Shown here piece after piece: positions 34,718 to 48,677 of a stretch of DNA of 64,000 bases. Every line of letters begins with the position of its first letter. Position 1 is the stretch's first letter. Location of the stretch: NCBI RefSeq assembly GCF_047675955.1, contig NW_027327623.1:124001-188000 (forward strand). Direction: 5' to 3'. A model generated the notes under the pieces. The model ran no database searches. It saw only the letters and a list, made by a program, of their open reading frames with translations, and was not told where the DNA came from. Made by a program: the position numbers and the translations under genes. The DNA is from Chlorocebus sabaeus (lineage: Eukaryota > Chordata > Mammalia > Primates > Cercopithecidae).

Positions 34718-37112
34718 GTTCAAAACTGGAAAGAAGCTTTCTGAGAAACTGCTCTGTGTTCTGTTAATTCATCTCACAGAGTTACATCTTTCCCTTCAAG
34801 AAGCCTTTCGCTAAGGCTGTTCTTGTGGAATTGGCAAAGGGATATTTGGAAGCCCATAGAGGGCTATGGTGAAAAAGGAAATATCTTCCGTTCAAAACTG
34901 GAAAGAAGCTTTCTAAGAAACTGCTCTGTGTTCTGTTAATTCATCTCACAGAATTACATCTTTCCCTTCAAGAAGCCTTTCGCTAAGGCTGTTCTTGTGG
35001 AATTGGCAAAGGGATATTTGGAAGCCCATAGAGGGCTATGGTGAAAAAGGAAATATCTTCCGTTCAAAACTGGAAAGAAGCTTTCTGAGAAACTGCTCTG
35101 TGTTCTGTTAATTCATCTCACAGAGTTACATCTTTCCCTTCAAGAAGCCTTTCGCTAAGGCTGTTCTTGTGGAATTGGCAAAGGGATATTTGGAAGCCCA
35201 TAGAGGGCTATGGTGAAAAAGGAAATATCGTCCGTTCAAAACTGGAAAGAAGCTTTCTGAGAAACCGCTCTGTGTTCTGTTAATTCATCTCACAGAGTTA
35301 CATCTTTCCCTTCAAGAAGCCTTTCGATAAGGCTGTTCATGTGGAATTGGCAAAGGGATATTTGGAAGCCCATAGAGGGCTATGGTGAAAAAGGAAATAT
35401 CTTCCGTTCAAAACTGGAAAGAAGCTTTCTGAGAAACTGCTCTGTGTTCTGTTAATTCATCTCACAGAGTTACATCTTTCCCTTCAAGAAGCCTTTCGCT
35501 AAGGCTGTTCTTGTGGAATTGGCAAAGGGATATTTGGAAGCCCATAGAGGGCTATGGTGAAAAAGGAAATATCTTCCGTTCAAAACTGGAAAGAAGCTTT
35601 CTGAGAAACTGCTCTGTGTTCTGTTAATTCATCTCACAGAGTTACATCTTTCCCTTCAAGAAGCCTTTCGCTAATACTGTTCTTCTGGAATTGGAAAAGG
35701 GATATTTGGAAGCCCATAGAGGGCTATGGTGAAAAAGGAAATATCTTCCGTTCAAAACTGGAAAAAAGCTTTATGAGAAACTGCTCTGTGTTCTGTTAAT
35801 TCATCTCACAGAGTTACATCTTTCCCTTCAAGAAGCCTTTCGCTAAGGCTGTTCTTGTGGAATTGGCAAAGGGATATTTGGAAGCCCATAGAGGGCTATG
35901 GTGAAAAAGGAAATATCTTCCGTTCAAAACTGGAAAGAAGCTTTCTGAGAAACTGCTCTGTGTTCTGTTAATTCATCTCACAGAGTTACATCTTTCCCTT
36001 CAAGTAGCCTTTCGCTAAGGCTGTTCTTGTGGAATTGGCAAAGGGATATTTGGAAGCCCATAGAGGGCTATGGTGAAAAAGGAAATATCTTCCGTTCAAA
36101 ACTGGAAAGAAGCTTTCTGAGAAACTGCTCTGTGTTCTGTTAATTCATCTCACAGAGTTACATCTTTCCCTTCAAGAAGCCTTTCGCTAAGGCTGTTCTT
36201 GTGGAATTGGCAAAGGGATATTTGGAAGCCCATAGAGGGCTATGGTGAAAAAGGAAATATCTTCCGTTCAAAACTGGAAAGAAGCTTTCTGAGAAACTGC
36301 TCTGTGTTCTGTTAATTCATCTCACAGAGTTACATCTTTCCCTTCAAGAAGCCTTTCGCTAATTCTGTTCTTGTGGAATTGGAAAAGGGATATTTGGAAG
36401 CCCATAGAGGGCTATGGTGAAAAAGGAAATATCTTCCGTTCAAAACTGGAAAGAAGCTTTCTGAGAAACTGCTCTGTGTTCTGTGAATTCATCTCACAGA
36501 GTTACATCTTTCCCTTCAAGAAGCCTTTCGCTAAGGCTGTTCTTGTGGAATTGGCAAAGGGATATTTGGAAGCCCATAGAGGGCTATGGTGAAAAAGGAA
36601 ATATCTTCCGTTCAAAACTGGAAAGAAGCTTTCTGAGAAACTGCTTTGTGTTCTGTTAATTCATCGCACAAAGTTACATCTTTCCCTTCAAGAAGCCTTT
36701 CGCTAAGGCTGTTCTTGTGGAATTGGCAAAGGGATATTTGGAAGCCCATAGAGGGCTATGGTGAAAAAGGAAATATCTTCCGTTCAAAACTGGAAAGAAG
36801 CTTTCTGATAAACTGCTCTGAGTTCTGTTTATTCATCTCACAGAGTTACATCTTTCCCTTCAAGAAGCCTTTCGCTAATTCTGTTCTTGTGGAATTGGAA
36901 AAGGGATATTTGGAAGCCCATAGAGGGCTATGGTGAAAAAGGAAATATCTTCCGTTCAAAACTGGAAAGAAGCTTTCTGAGAAACTGCTCTGTGTTCTGT
37001 TAATTCATCTCACAGAGTTACATCTTTCCCTTCAAGAAGCCTTTCGCTAAGGCTGTTCTTGTGGAATTGGCAAAGGGATATTTGGAAGCCCATAGAGGGC
37101 TATGGTGAAAAA
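34718..37112 (+). repeat. Block D1: 2.4-kb block repeated 90 monomers downstream
   Basis: This block aligns with 50198-52592 at 15,480 bp. Shared order: CTAAGAAAC, ATCGTCC, GATAAGG, AATACTG/TTCTGG, CAAGTAG, AATTCTG, TGTGAATTC, GCTTTGTG with CATCGCAC, then CTGATAAAC with TGAGTTCTGTTTATTC. Private changes here include CAGAATTAC (about 34950), GCTTTATGAG (about 35769) and CACAAAGTT (about 36666). Confidence 0.88.
35090..35433 (+). repeat. ATCGTCC / GATAAGG module, copy 3
   Basis: ATATCG lies at 35225. The module keeps CGATAAGGCTGTTCATG but has normal TCTGTGTTCTG. It is part of the 2.4-kb block repeated at 50198. Confidence 0.88.
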
Positions 37113-37497
37113 GTAAATATCTTCCGTTCAAAACTGGAAAGAAGCTTATTGAGAAACTGCTCTGTGTTCTGTGAATTCATCTCACAGAGTTACATCTTTC
37201 CCTTCAAGTAGCCTTTGGCTAAGGCTGTTCTTGTGGAATTGGCAAAGGGATATTTGGAAGCCCATAGAGGGCTATGGTGAAAAAGGAAATATCTTCCGTT
37301 CAAAACTGGAAAGAAGCTTTCTGAGAAACTGCTCTGTGTTCTGTTAATTCATCTCACAGAGTTACATCTTTCCCTTCAAGAAGCCTTTCGCTAAGGCTGT
37401 TCTTGTGGAATTGGCAAAGGGATATTTGGAAGCCCATAGAGGGCTATGGTGAAAAAGGAAATATCTTCCTTTCAAAACTGGAAAGAAGCTTTCTGAG

Positions 37498-37841
37498 AAA
37501 CCGCTCTGTGTTCTGTTAATTCATCTCACAGAGTTACATCTTTCCCTTCAAGAAGCCTTTCGCTAAGGCTGTTCTTGTGGAATTGGGAAAGGGATATTTG
37601 GAAGCCCATAGAGGGCTATGGTGAAAAAGGAAATATCTTCCGTTCAAAACTGGAGAGAAGCTTTCTGAGAAACCGCTCTGTGTTCTGTCAATTCATCTCA
37701 CAGAGTTACATCTTTCCCTTGAAGAAGCCTTTCGCTAAGGCTGTTCTTGTGGAATTGGCAAAGGGATATTTGGAAGCCCATAGAGGGCTATGGTGAAAAA
37801 GGAAATATCTTCCGTTCAAAACTGGAAAGAAGCTTTCTGAG
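37498..37841 (+). repeat. ATTGGG / GTCAATTC module, copy 4
   Basis: It keeps ATTGGGAAAGG, CTGGAGAGAAG and TGTCAATTC and has normal CACAGAG. It lies 54 monomers after copy 3 and exactly 65 monomers before copy 5. Confidence 0.88.
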
Positions 37842-40421
37842 AAACCGCTCTGTGTTCTGTTAATTCATCTCACAGAGTTACATCTTTCCCTTGAAGAAGC
37901 CTTTCGCTAAGGCTGTTCTTGTGGAATTGGCAAAGGGATATTTGGAGGCCCATAGAGGGCTATGGTGAAAAAGGAAATATCTTCCGTTCAAAACTGGAAA
38001 GAAGCTTTCTGAGAAACCGCTCTGTGTTCTGTTAATTCATCTCACAGAGTTACATCTTTCCCTTGAAGAAGCCTTTCGCTAAGGCTGTTCTTGTGGAATT
38101 GGCAAAGGGATATTTGGAAGCCCATAGAGGGCTATGGTGAAAAAGGAATTATCTTCCGTTCAAAACTGGAAAGAAGCTTTCTGAGAAACTGCTCTGTGTT
38201 CTGTTAATTCATCTCACAGAGTTACATCTTTCCCTTCAAGAAGCCTTTCGCTAAGGCTGTTCTTGTGGAATTGGCAAAGGGATATTTGGAAGCCCATAGA
38301 GGGCTATGGTGAAAAAGGAAATATCTTCCGTTCAAAACTGGAAAGAAGCTTTCTGAGAAACTGCTCTGTGTTCTGTTAATTCATCTCACAGAGTTACATC
38401 TTTCCCTTCAAGTAGCCTTTCGCTAAGGCTGTTCTTGTGGAATTGGCAAAGGGATATTTTGAAGCCCATAGAGGGCTATGGTGAAAAAGGAAATATCTTC
38501 CGTTCAAAACTGGAAAGAAACTTTCTGAGAAACTGCTCTGTGTTCTGTTAATTCATCTCACAGAGTTACATCTTTCCCTTCAAGAAGCCTTTCGCTAAGG
38601 ATGTTCTTGTGGAATTGGCAAAGGGATATTTGGAAGCCCATAGAGGGCTATGGTGAAAAAGGAAGTATCTTCCGTTCAAAACTGGAAAGAAGCTTTCTGA
38701 GAAACGGCTCTGTGTTCTGTTAATTCATCTCACAGAGTTACATCTTTCCCTTCATGAAGCCTTTCGCTAAGGCTGTTCTTCTGGAATTGGCAAAGGGATA
38801 TTTGGAAGCCCATAGAGGGCTATGGTGAAAAAGGAAATATCTTCCGTTCAAAACTGGAAAGAAGCTTTCTGAGAAACCGCTCTGTGTTCTGTTAATTCAT
38901 CTCACAGAGTTACATCTTTCCCTTCAAGAAGCCTTTCGCTAAGGCTGTTCTTGTGGAATTGGCAAAGGGATATTTGGAAGCCCATAGAGGGCTATGCTGA
39001 AAAAGGAAATATCTTCCGTTCAAAACTGGAAAGAAGCTTTCTGAGAAACTGCTCTGTGTTCTGTTAATTCATCTCACAGAGTTACATCTTTCCCTTCAAG
39101 AAGCCTTTCGCTAAGGCTGTTCTTGTGGAATTGGCAAAGGGATATTTGGAAGCCCATAGAGGGCTATGGTGAAAAAGGAAATATCTTCCGTTCAAAACTG
39201 GAAAGAAGCTTTCTGAGAAACCGCTCTGTGTTCTGTTAATTCATCTCACAGAGTTACATCTTTCCCTTGAAGAAGCCTTTCGCTAAGGCTGTTCTTGTGG
39301 AATTGGCAAAGGGATATTTGGAAGCCCATAGAGGGCTATGGTGAAAAAGGAAATATCTTCCGTTCAAAACTGGAAAGAAGCTTTCTGAGAAACCGCTCTG
39401 TGTTCTGTTAATTCATCTCACAGAGTTACATCTTTCCCTTGAAGAAGCCTTTCACTAAGGCTGTTCTTGTGGAATTGGCAAAGGGATATTTGGAAGCCCA
39501 TAGAGGGCTATGGTGAAAAAGGAAATATCTTCCGTTCAAAACTGGAAAGAAGCTTTCTGAGAAACTGCTCTGTGTTCTGTTAATTCATCTCACAGAGTTA
39601 CATCTTTCCCTTCAAGAAGCCTTTCGCTAAGGCTGTTCTTGTGGAATTGGCAAAGGGATATTTGGAAGCCCATAGAGGGCTATGGTGAAAAAGGAAATAT
39701 CTTCCGTTCAAAACTGGAAAGAAGCTTTCTGAGAAACAGCTCTGTGTTCTGTTAATTCATCTCACAGAGTTACATCTTTCCCTTCAAGTAGCCTTTCGCT
39801 AAGGCTGTTCTTGTGGAATTGGCAAAGGGATATTTGGAAGCCCATAGAGGGCTATGGTGAAAAAGGAAATATCTTCCGTTCAAAACTGGAAAGAAGCTTT
39901 CTGAGAAACTGCTCTGTGTTCTGTTAATTCATCTCACAGAGTTACATCTTTCCCTTCAAGAAGCCTTTCGCTAAGGCTGTTCTTGTGGAATTGGCAAAGG
40001 GATATTTGGAAGCCCATAGAGGGCTATGGTGAAAAAGGAAATATCTTCCGTTCAAAACTGGAAAGAAGCTTTCTGAGAAACTGCTCTGTGTTCTGTTAAT
40101 TCATCTCACAGAGTTACATCTTTCCCTTCAAGAAGCCTTTCGCTAAGGCTGTTCTTGTGGAATTGGCAAAGGGATATTTGGAAGCCCATAGAGGGCTATG
40201 GTGAAAAAGGAAATATCTTCCGTTCAAAACTGGAAAGAAGCTTTCTGAGAAACTGCTCTGTGTTCTGTTAATTCATCTCACAGAGTTACATCTTTCTCTT
40301 CAAGAAGCCTTTCGCTAAGGCTGTTCTTGTGGAATTGGCAAAGGGATATTTGGAAGCCCATAGAGGGCTATGGTGAAAAAGGAAATATCTTCTGTTCAAA
40401 ACTGGAAAGAAGCTTTCTGAG

Positions 40422-40937
40422 AAACTGCTCTGTGTTCTGTTAATTCATCTCACAGAGTTACATCTTTCCCTTCAAGAAGCCTTTCGCTAAGGCTGTTCTT
40501 GTGGAATTGGCAAAGGGATATTTGGAAGCCCTTAGAGGGCTATGGTGAAAAAGGAAATATCTTCCGTTCAAAACTGGAAAGAAGCTTTCTGAGAAACTGC
40601 TCTGTGTTCTGTTAATTCATCTCACATAGTTACATCTTTCCCTTCAACAAGCCTTTCGCTAAGGCTGTTCTTGTGGAATTGGCAAAGGGATATTTGGAAG
40701 CCCATAGAGGGCTATGGTGAAAAAGGAAATATCTTCCGTTCAAAACTGGAAAGAAGCATTCTGAGAAACCGCTCTGTGTTCTGTTAATTCATCTCACAGA
40801 GTTACATCTTTCCCTTCAAGTAGCCTTTCGCTAAGGCTGTTCTTGTGGAATTGGCAAAGGGATATTTGGAAGCCCATAGAGGGCTATGGTGAAAATGGAA
40901 ATATCTTCCGTTCAAAACTGGAAAGAAGCTTTCTGAG
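40422..40937 (+). repeat. Signature triplet 6
   Basis: CATAG at 40625, 46 monomers after triplet 5. The CATAG monomer has AAAGGAAAT rather than AAAGTAAAT, unlike all other copies. This could be a reversion by conversion from a neighbouring monomer. The AACAGC lead is at 39735. Confidence 0.92.
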
Positions 40938-43345
40938 AAACCGCTCTGTGTTCTGTTAATTCATCTCACAGAGTTACATCTTTCCCTTCAAGAAGCCTTT
41001 CGCTAAGGCTGTTCTTGTGGAATTGGCAAAGGGATATTTGGAAGCCCATAGAGGGCTATGGTGAAAAAGGAAATATCTTCCGTTCAAAACTGGAAAGAAG
41101 CTTTCTGAGAAACCGCTTTGTGTTCTGTTAATTCATCTCACAGAGTTACATCTTTCCCTTGAAGAAGCCTTTCGCTAAGGCTGTTCTTGTGGAATTGGCA
41201 AAGGGATATTTGGAAGCCCATAGAGGGCTATGGTGAAAAAGGAAATATCTTCCGTTCAAAACTGGAAAGAAGCTTTCTGAGAAACCGCTCTGTGTTCTGT
41301 TAATTCATCTCACAGAGTTACATCTTTCCCTTGAAGAAGCCTTTCGCTAAGGCTGTTCTTGTGGAATTGGCAAAGGGATATTTGGAAGCCCATAGAGGGC
41401 TATGGTGAAAAAGGAAATATCTTCCGTTCAAAACTGGAAAGAAGCTTTCTGAGAAACCGCTCTGTGTTCTGTTAATTCATCTCACAGAGTTACATCTTTC
41501 CCTTGAAGAAGCCTTTCGCTAAGGCTGTTCTTGTGGAATTGGCAAAGGGATATTTGGAAGCCCATAGAGGGCTATGGTGAAAAAGGAAATATCTTCCGTT
41601 CAAAACTGGAAAGAAGCTTTCTGAGAAACCGCTCTGTGTTCTGTTAATTCATCTCACAGAGTTACATCTTTCCCTTGAAGAAGCCTTTCGCTAAGGCTGT
41701 TCTTGTGGAATTGGCAAAGGGATATTTGGAAGCCCATAGAGGGCTATGGTGAAAAAGGAAATATCTTCCGTTCAAAACTGGAAAGAAGCTTTCTGAGAAA
41801 CCGCTCTGTGTTCTGTTAATTCATCTCACAGAGTTACATCTTTCCCTTGAAGAAGCCTTTCGCTAAGGCTGTTCTTGTGGAATTGGCAAAGGGATATTTG
41901 GAAGCCCATAGAGGGCTATGGTGAAAAAGGAAATATCTTCCGTTCAAAACTGGAAAGAAGCTTTCTGAGAAACTGCTCTGTGTTCTGTTAATTCATCTCA
42001 CAGAGTTACATCTTTCCCTTCAAGAAGCCTTTCGCTAAGGCTGTTCTTTTGGAATTGGCAAAGGGATATTTGGAAGCCCATAGAGGGCTATGGTGAAAAA
42101 GGAAATATCTTCCGTTCAAAACTGGAAAGAAGCTTTCTGAGAAACTGCTCTGTGTTCTGTTAATTCATCTCACAGAGTTACATCTTTCCCTTCAAGTAGC
42201 CTTTCGCTATGGCTGTTCTTGTGGAATTGGCAAAGGGATATTTTGAAGCCCATAGAGGGCTATGGTGAAAAAGGAAATATCTTCCGTTCAAAACTGGAAA
42301 GAAACTTTCTGAGAAACTGCTCTGTGTTCTGTTAATTCATCTCACAGAGTTACATCTTTCCCTTCAAGAAGCCTTTCGCTAAGGCTGTTCTTGTGGAATT
42401 GGCAAAGGGATATTTGGAAGCCCATAGAGGGCTATGGTGAAAAAGGAAGTATCTTCCGTTCAAAACTGGAAAGAAGCTTTCTGAGAAACCGCTCTGTGTT
42501 CTGTTAATTCATCTCACAGAGTTACATCTTTCCCTTCATGAAGCCTTTCGCTAAGGCTGTTCTTCTGGAATTGGCAAAGGGATATTTGGAAGCCCATAGA
42601 GGGCTATGGTGAAAAAGGAAATATCTTCCGTTCAAAACTGGAAAGAAGCTTTCTGAGAAACCGCTCTGTGTTCTGTTAATTCATGTCACAGAGTTACATC
42701 TTTCCCTTCAAGAAGCCTTTCGCTAAGGCTGTTCTTGTGGAATTGGCAAAGGGATATTTGGAAGCCAATAGAGGGCTATGGTGAAAAAGGAAATATCTTC
42801 CGTTCAAAACTGGAAAGAAGCTTTCTGAGAAACTGCTCTGTGTTCTGTTAATTCATCTCACAGAGTTACATCTTTCCCTTCAAGAAGCCTTTCGCTAAGG
42901 CTGTTCTTGTGGAATTGGCAAAGGGATATTTGGAAGCCCATAGAGGGCTATGGTGGAAAAGGAAATATCTTCCGTTCAAAACTGGAAAGAAGCTTTCTGA
43001 GAAACCGCTCTGTGTTCTGTTAATTCATCTCACAGAGTTACATCTTTCCCTTGAAGAAGCCTTTCGCTAAGGCTGTTCTTGTGGAATTGGCAAAGGGATA
43101 TTTGGAAGCCCATAGAGGGCTATGGTGAAAAAGGAAATATCTTCCGTTCAAAACTGGAAAGAAGCTTTCTGAGAAACCGCTCTGTGTTCTGTTAATTCAT
43201 CTCACAGAGTTACATCTTTCCCTTGAAGAAGCCTTTCACTAAGGCTGTTCTTGTGGAATTGGCAAAGGGATATTTGGAAGCCCATAGAGGGCTATGGTGA
43301 AAAAGGAAATATCTTCCGTTCAAAACTGGAAAGAAGCTTTCTGAG

Positions 43346-43861
43346 AAACTGCTCTGTGTTCTGTTAATTCATCTCACAGAGTTACATCTTTCCCTTCAAG
43401 AAGCCTTTCGCTAAGGCTGTTCTTGTGGAATTGGCAAAGGGATATTTGGAAGCCCTTAGAGGGCTATGGTGAAAAAGGAAATATCTTCCGTTCAAAACTG
43501 GAAAGAAGCTTTCTGAGAAACTGCTCTGTGTTCTGTTAATTCATCTCACATAGTTACATCTTTCCCTTCAACAAGCCTTTCGCTAAGGCTGTTCTTGTGG
43601 AATTGGCAAAGGGATATTTGGAAGCCCATAGAGGGCTATGGTGAAAAAGTAAATATCTTCCGTTCAAAACTGGAAAGAAGCATTCTGAGAAACCGCTCTG
43701 TGTTCTGTTAATTCATCTCACAGAGTTACATCTTTCCCTTCAAGTAGCCTTTCGCTAAGGCTGTTCTTGTGGAATTGGCAAAGGGATATTTGGAAGCCCA
43801 TAGAGGGCTATGGTGAAAATGGAAATATCTTCCGTTCAAAACTGGAAAGAAGCTTTCTGAG
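43346..43861 (+). repeat. Signature triplet 7
   Basis: CATAG at 43549, 17 monomers after triplet 6. It lacks the AACAGC lead. Upstream are type 2 monomers with CACTAAG, so a join has replaced the left flank. Confidence 0.92.
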
Positions 43862-45237
43862 AAACCGCTCTGTGTTCTGTTAATTCATCTCACAGAGTTA
43901 CATCTTTCCCTTCAAGAAGCCTTTCGCTAAGGCTGTTCTTGTGGAATTGGCAAAGGGATATTTGGAAGCCCATAGAGGGCTATGGTGAAAAAGGAAATAT
44001 CTTCCGTTCAAAACTGGAAAGAAGCTTTCTGAGAAACCGCTCTGTGTTCTGTTAATTCATCTCACAGAGTTACATCTTTCCCTTGAAGAAGCCTTTCGCT
44101 AAGGCTGTTCTTGTGGAATTGGCAAAGGGATATTTGGAAGCCCATAGAGGGCTATGGTGAAAAAGGAAATATCTTCCGTTCAAAACTTGAAAGAAGCTTT
44201 CTGAGAAACCGCTCTGTGTTCTGTTAATTCATCTCACAGAGTTACATCTTTCCCTTGAAGAAGCCTTTCACTAAGGCTGTTCTTGTGGAATTGGCAAAGG
44301 GATATTTGGAAGCCCATAGAGGGCTATGGTGAAAAAGGAAATATCTTCCGTTCAAAACTGGAAAGAAGCTTTCTGAGAAACCGCTCTGTGTTCTGTTAAT
44401 TCATCTCACAGAGTTACATCTTTCCCTTGAAGAAGCCTTTCGCTAAGGCTGTTCTTGTGGAATTGGCAAAGGGATATTTGGAAGCCCATAGAGGGCTATG
44501 GTGAAAAAGGAAATATCTTCCGTTCAAAACTGGAAAGAAGCTTTCTGAGAAACAGCTCTGTGTTCTGTTAATTCATCTCACAGAGTTACATCTTTCCCTT
44601 CAAGTAGCCTTTCGCTAAGGCTGTTCTTGTGGAATTGGCAAAGGGATATTTGGAAGCCCATAGAGGGCTATGGTGAAAAAGGAAATATCTTCCGTTCAAA
44701 ACTGGAAAGAAGCTTTCTGAGAAACTGCTCTGTGTTCTGTGAATTCATCTCACAGAGTTACATCTTTCCCTTCAAGAAGCCTTTCGCTAAGGCTGTTCTT
44801 GTGGAATTGGCAAAGGGATATTTGGAAGCCCATAGAGGGCTATGGTGAAAAAGGAAATATCTTCCGTTCAAAACTGTAAAGAAGCTTTCTGAGAAACTGC
44901 TCTGTGTTCTGTTAATTCATCTCACAGAGTTACATCTTTCCCTTCAAGAAGCCTTTCGCTAAGGCTGTTCTTGTGGAATTGGCAAAGGGATATTTGGAAG
45001 CCCATAGAGGGCTATGGTGAAAAAGGAAATATCTTCCGTTCAAAACTGGAAAGAAGCTTTCTGAGAAACTGCTCTGTGTTCTGTTAATTCATCTCACAGA
45101 GTTACATCTTTCTCTTCAAGAAGCCTTTCGCTAAGGCTGTTCTTGTGGAATTGGCAAAGGGATATTTGGAAGCCCATAGAGGGCTATGGTGAAAAAGGAA
45201 ATATCTTCCGTTCAAAACTGGAAAGAAGCTTTCTGAG

Positions 45238-45753
45238 AAACTGCTCTGTGTTCTGTTAATTCATCTCACAGAGTTACATATTTCCCTTCAAGAAGCCTTT
45301 CGCTAAGGCTGTTCTTGTGGAATTGGCAAAGGGATATTTGGAAGCCCTTAGAGGGCTATGGTGAAAAAGGAAATATCTTCCGTTCAAAACTGGAAAGAAG
45401 CTTTCTGAGAAACTGCTCTGTGTTCTGTTAATTCATCTCACATAGTTACATCTTTCCCTTCAACAAGCCTTTCGCTAAGGCTGTTCTTGTGGAATTGGCA
45501 AAGGGATATTTGGAAGCCCATAGAGGGCTATGGTGAAAAAGTAAATATCTTCCGTTCAAAACTGGAAAGAAGCATTCTGAGAAACCGCTCTGTGTTCTGT
45601 TAATTCATCTCACAGAGTTACATCTTTCCCTTCAAGTAGCCTTTCGCTAAGGCTGTTCTTGTGGAATTGGCAGAGGGATATTTGGAAGCCCATAGAGTGC
45701 TATGGTGAAAATGGAAATATCTTCCGTTCAAAACTGGAAAGAAGCTTTCTGAG
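45238..45753 (+). repeat. Signature triplet 8
   Basis: CATAG at 45441, 11 monomers after triplet 7, the shortest spacing. The AACAGC lead is at 44551, with a TGTGAATTC monomer as in triplet 5. Private changes in the third monomer are GGCAGAGGG (about 45670) and GAGTGCTATGG (about 45695). Confidence 0.92.
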
Positions 45754-46785
45754 AAACCGCTCTGTGTTCTGTTAATTCATCTCACAGAGTTACATCTTTC
45801 CCTTCAAGAAGCCTTTCGCTAAGGCTGTTCTTGTGGAATTGGCAAAGGGATATTTGGAAGCCCATAGAGGGCTATGGTGAAAAAGGAAATATCTTCCGTT
45901 CAAAACTGGAAAGAAGCTTTCTGAGAAACCGCTCTGTGTTCTGTTAATTCATCTCACAGAGTTACATCTTTCCCTTGAAGAAGCCTTTCGCTAAGGCTGT
46001 TCTTGTGGAATTGGCAAAGGGATATTTGGAAGCCCATAGAGGGCTATGGTGAAAAAGGAAATATCTTCCGTTCAAAACTTGAAAGAAGCTTTCTGAGAAA
46101 CCGCTCTGTGTTCTGTTAATTCATCTCACAGAGTTACATCTTTCCCTTGAAGAAGCCTTTCACTAAGGCTGTTCTTGTGGAATTGGCAAAGGGATATTTG
46201 GAAGCCCATAGAGGGCTATGGTGAAAAAGGAAATATCTTCCGTTCAAAACTGGAAAGAAGCTTTCTGAGAAACCGCTCTGTGTTCTGTTAATTCATCTCA
46301 CAGAGTTACATCTTTCCCTTGAAGAAGCCTTTCGCTAAGGCTGTTCTTGTGGAATTGGCAAAGGGATATTTGGAAGCCCATAGAGGGCTATGGTGAAAAA
46401 GGAAGTATCTTCCGTTCAAAACTGGAAAGAAGCTTTCTGAGAAACTGCTCTGTGTTCTGTTAATTCATCTCACAGAGTTACATCTTTCCCTTCAAGAAGC
46501 CTTTCGCTAAGGCTGTTCTTGTGGAATTGGCAAAGGGATATTTGGAAGCCCATAGAGGGCTATGGTGAAAAAGGAAATATCTTCCGTTCAAAACTGGAAA
46601 GAAGCTTTCTAAGAAACTGCTCTGTGTTCTGTTAATTCATCTCACAGAGTTACATCTTTCCCTTCAAGAAGCCTTTCGCTAAGGCTGTTCTTGTGGAATT
46701 GGCAAAGGGATATTTGGAAGCCCATAGAGGGCTATGGTGAAAAAGGAAATATCTTCCGTTCAAAACTGGAAAGAAGCTTTCTGAG

Positions 46786-47129
46786 AAACTGCTCTGTGTT
46801 CTGTTAATTCATCTCACAGAGTTACATCTTTCCCTTCAAGAAGCCTTTCGCTAAGGCTGTTCTTGTGGAATTGGCAAAGGGATATTTGGAAGCCCATAGA
46901 GGGCTATGGTGAAAAAGGAAATATCGTCCGTTCAAAACTGGAAAGAAGCTTTGTGAGAAACCGCTCTGTGTTCTGTTAATTCATCTCACAGAGTTACATC
47001 TTTCCCTTGAAGAAGCCTTTCGCTAAGGCTGTTCATGTGGAATTGGCAAAGGGATATTTGGAAGCCCATAGAGGGCTATGGTGAAAAAGGAAATATCTTC
47101 CGTTCAAAACTGGAAAGAAGCTTTCTGAG
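46786..47129 (+). repeat. ATCGTCC module, copy 4 (CGATAAG reverted)
   Basis: ATATCG lies at 46921. TTCATG is kept, but the second monomer has TTGAAGAAG and CGCTAAGG instead of CAAGAAG and CGATAAGG, and a private CTTTGTGAG (about 46951). The downstream AATACTG monomer reads AATTCTG with TTCTGG. This pattern looks like conversion patches over an old copy. Confidence 0.85.
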
Positions 47130-48677
47130 AAACTGCTCTGTGTTCTGTTAATTCATCTCACAGAGTTACATCTTTCCCTTCAAGAAGCCTTTCGCTAAGG
47201 CTGTTCTTGTGGAATTGGCAAAGGGATATTTGGAAGCCCATAGAGGGCTATGGTGAAAAAGGAAATATCTTCCGTTCAAAACTGGAAAGAAGCTTTCTGA
47301 GAAACTGCTCTGTGTTCTGTTAATTCATCTCACAGAGTTACATCTTTCCCTTCAAGAAGCCTTTCGCTAATTCTGTTCTTCTGGAATTGGAAAAGGGATA
47401 TTTGGAAGCCCATAGAGGGCTATGGTGAAAAAGGAAATATCTTCCGTTCAAAACTGGAAAAAAGCTTTCTGAGAAACTGCTCTGTGTTCTGTTAATTCAT
47501 CTCACAGAGTTACATCTTTCCCTTCAAGAAGCCTTTCGCTAAGGCTGTTCTTGTGGAATTGGCAAAGGGATATTTGGAAGCCCATAGAGGGCTATGGTGA
47601 AAAAGGAAATATCTTCCGTTCAAAACTGGAAAGAAGCTTTCTGAGAAACTGCTCTGTGTTCTGTTAATTCATCTCACAGAGTTACATCTTTCCCTTCTAG
47701 TAGCCTTTCGCTAAGGCTGTTCTTGTGGAATTGGCAAAGGGATATTTGGAAGCCCATAGAGGGCTATGGTGAAAAAGGAAATATCTTCCGTTCAAAACTG
47801 GAAAGAAGCTTTCTGAGAAACTGCTCTGTGTTCTGTTAATTCATCTCACAGAGTTACATCTTTCCCTTCAAGAAGCCTTTCGCTAAGGCTGTTCTTGTGG
47901 AATTGGCAAAGGGATATTTGGAAGCCCATAGAGGGCTATGGTGAAAAAGGAAATATCTTCCGTTCAAAACTGGAAAGAAGCTTTCTGAGAAACTGCTCTG
48001 TGTTCTGTTAATTCATCTCACAGAGTTACATCTTTCCCTTCAAGAAGCCTTTCGCTAATTCTGTTCTTGTGGAATTGGAAAAGGGATATTTGGAAGCCCA
48101 TAGAGGGCTATGGTGAAAAAGGAAATATCTTCCGTTCAAAACTGGAAAGAAGCTTTCTGAGAAACTGCTCTGTGTTCTGTTAATTCATCTCACAGAGTTA
48201 CATCTTTCCCTTCAAGAAGCCTTTCGCTAAGGCTGTTCTTGTGGAATTGGCAAAGGGATATTTGGAAGCCCATAGAGGGCTATGGTGAAAAAGGAAATAT
48301 CTTCCGTTCAAAACTGGAAAGAAGCTTATTGAGAAACTGCTCTGTGTTCTGTGAATTCATCTCACAGAGTTACATCTTTCCCTTCAAGTAGCCTTTCGCT
48401 AAGGCTGTTCTTGTGGAATTGGCAAAGGGATATTTGGAAGCCCATAGAGGGCTATGGTGAAAAAGGAAATATCTTCCGTTCAAAACTGGAAAGAAGCTTT
48501 CTGAGAAACTGCTCTGTGTTCTGTTAATTCATCTCACAGAGTTACATCTTTCCCTTCAAGAAGCCTTTCGCTAAGGCTGTTCTTGTGGAATTGGCAAAGG
48601 GATATTTGGAAGCCCATAGAGGGCTATGGTGAAAAAGGAAATATCTTCCTTTCAAAACTGGAAAGAAGCTTTCTGAG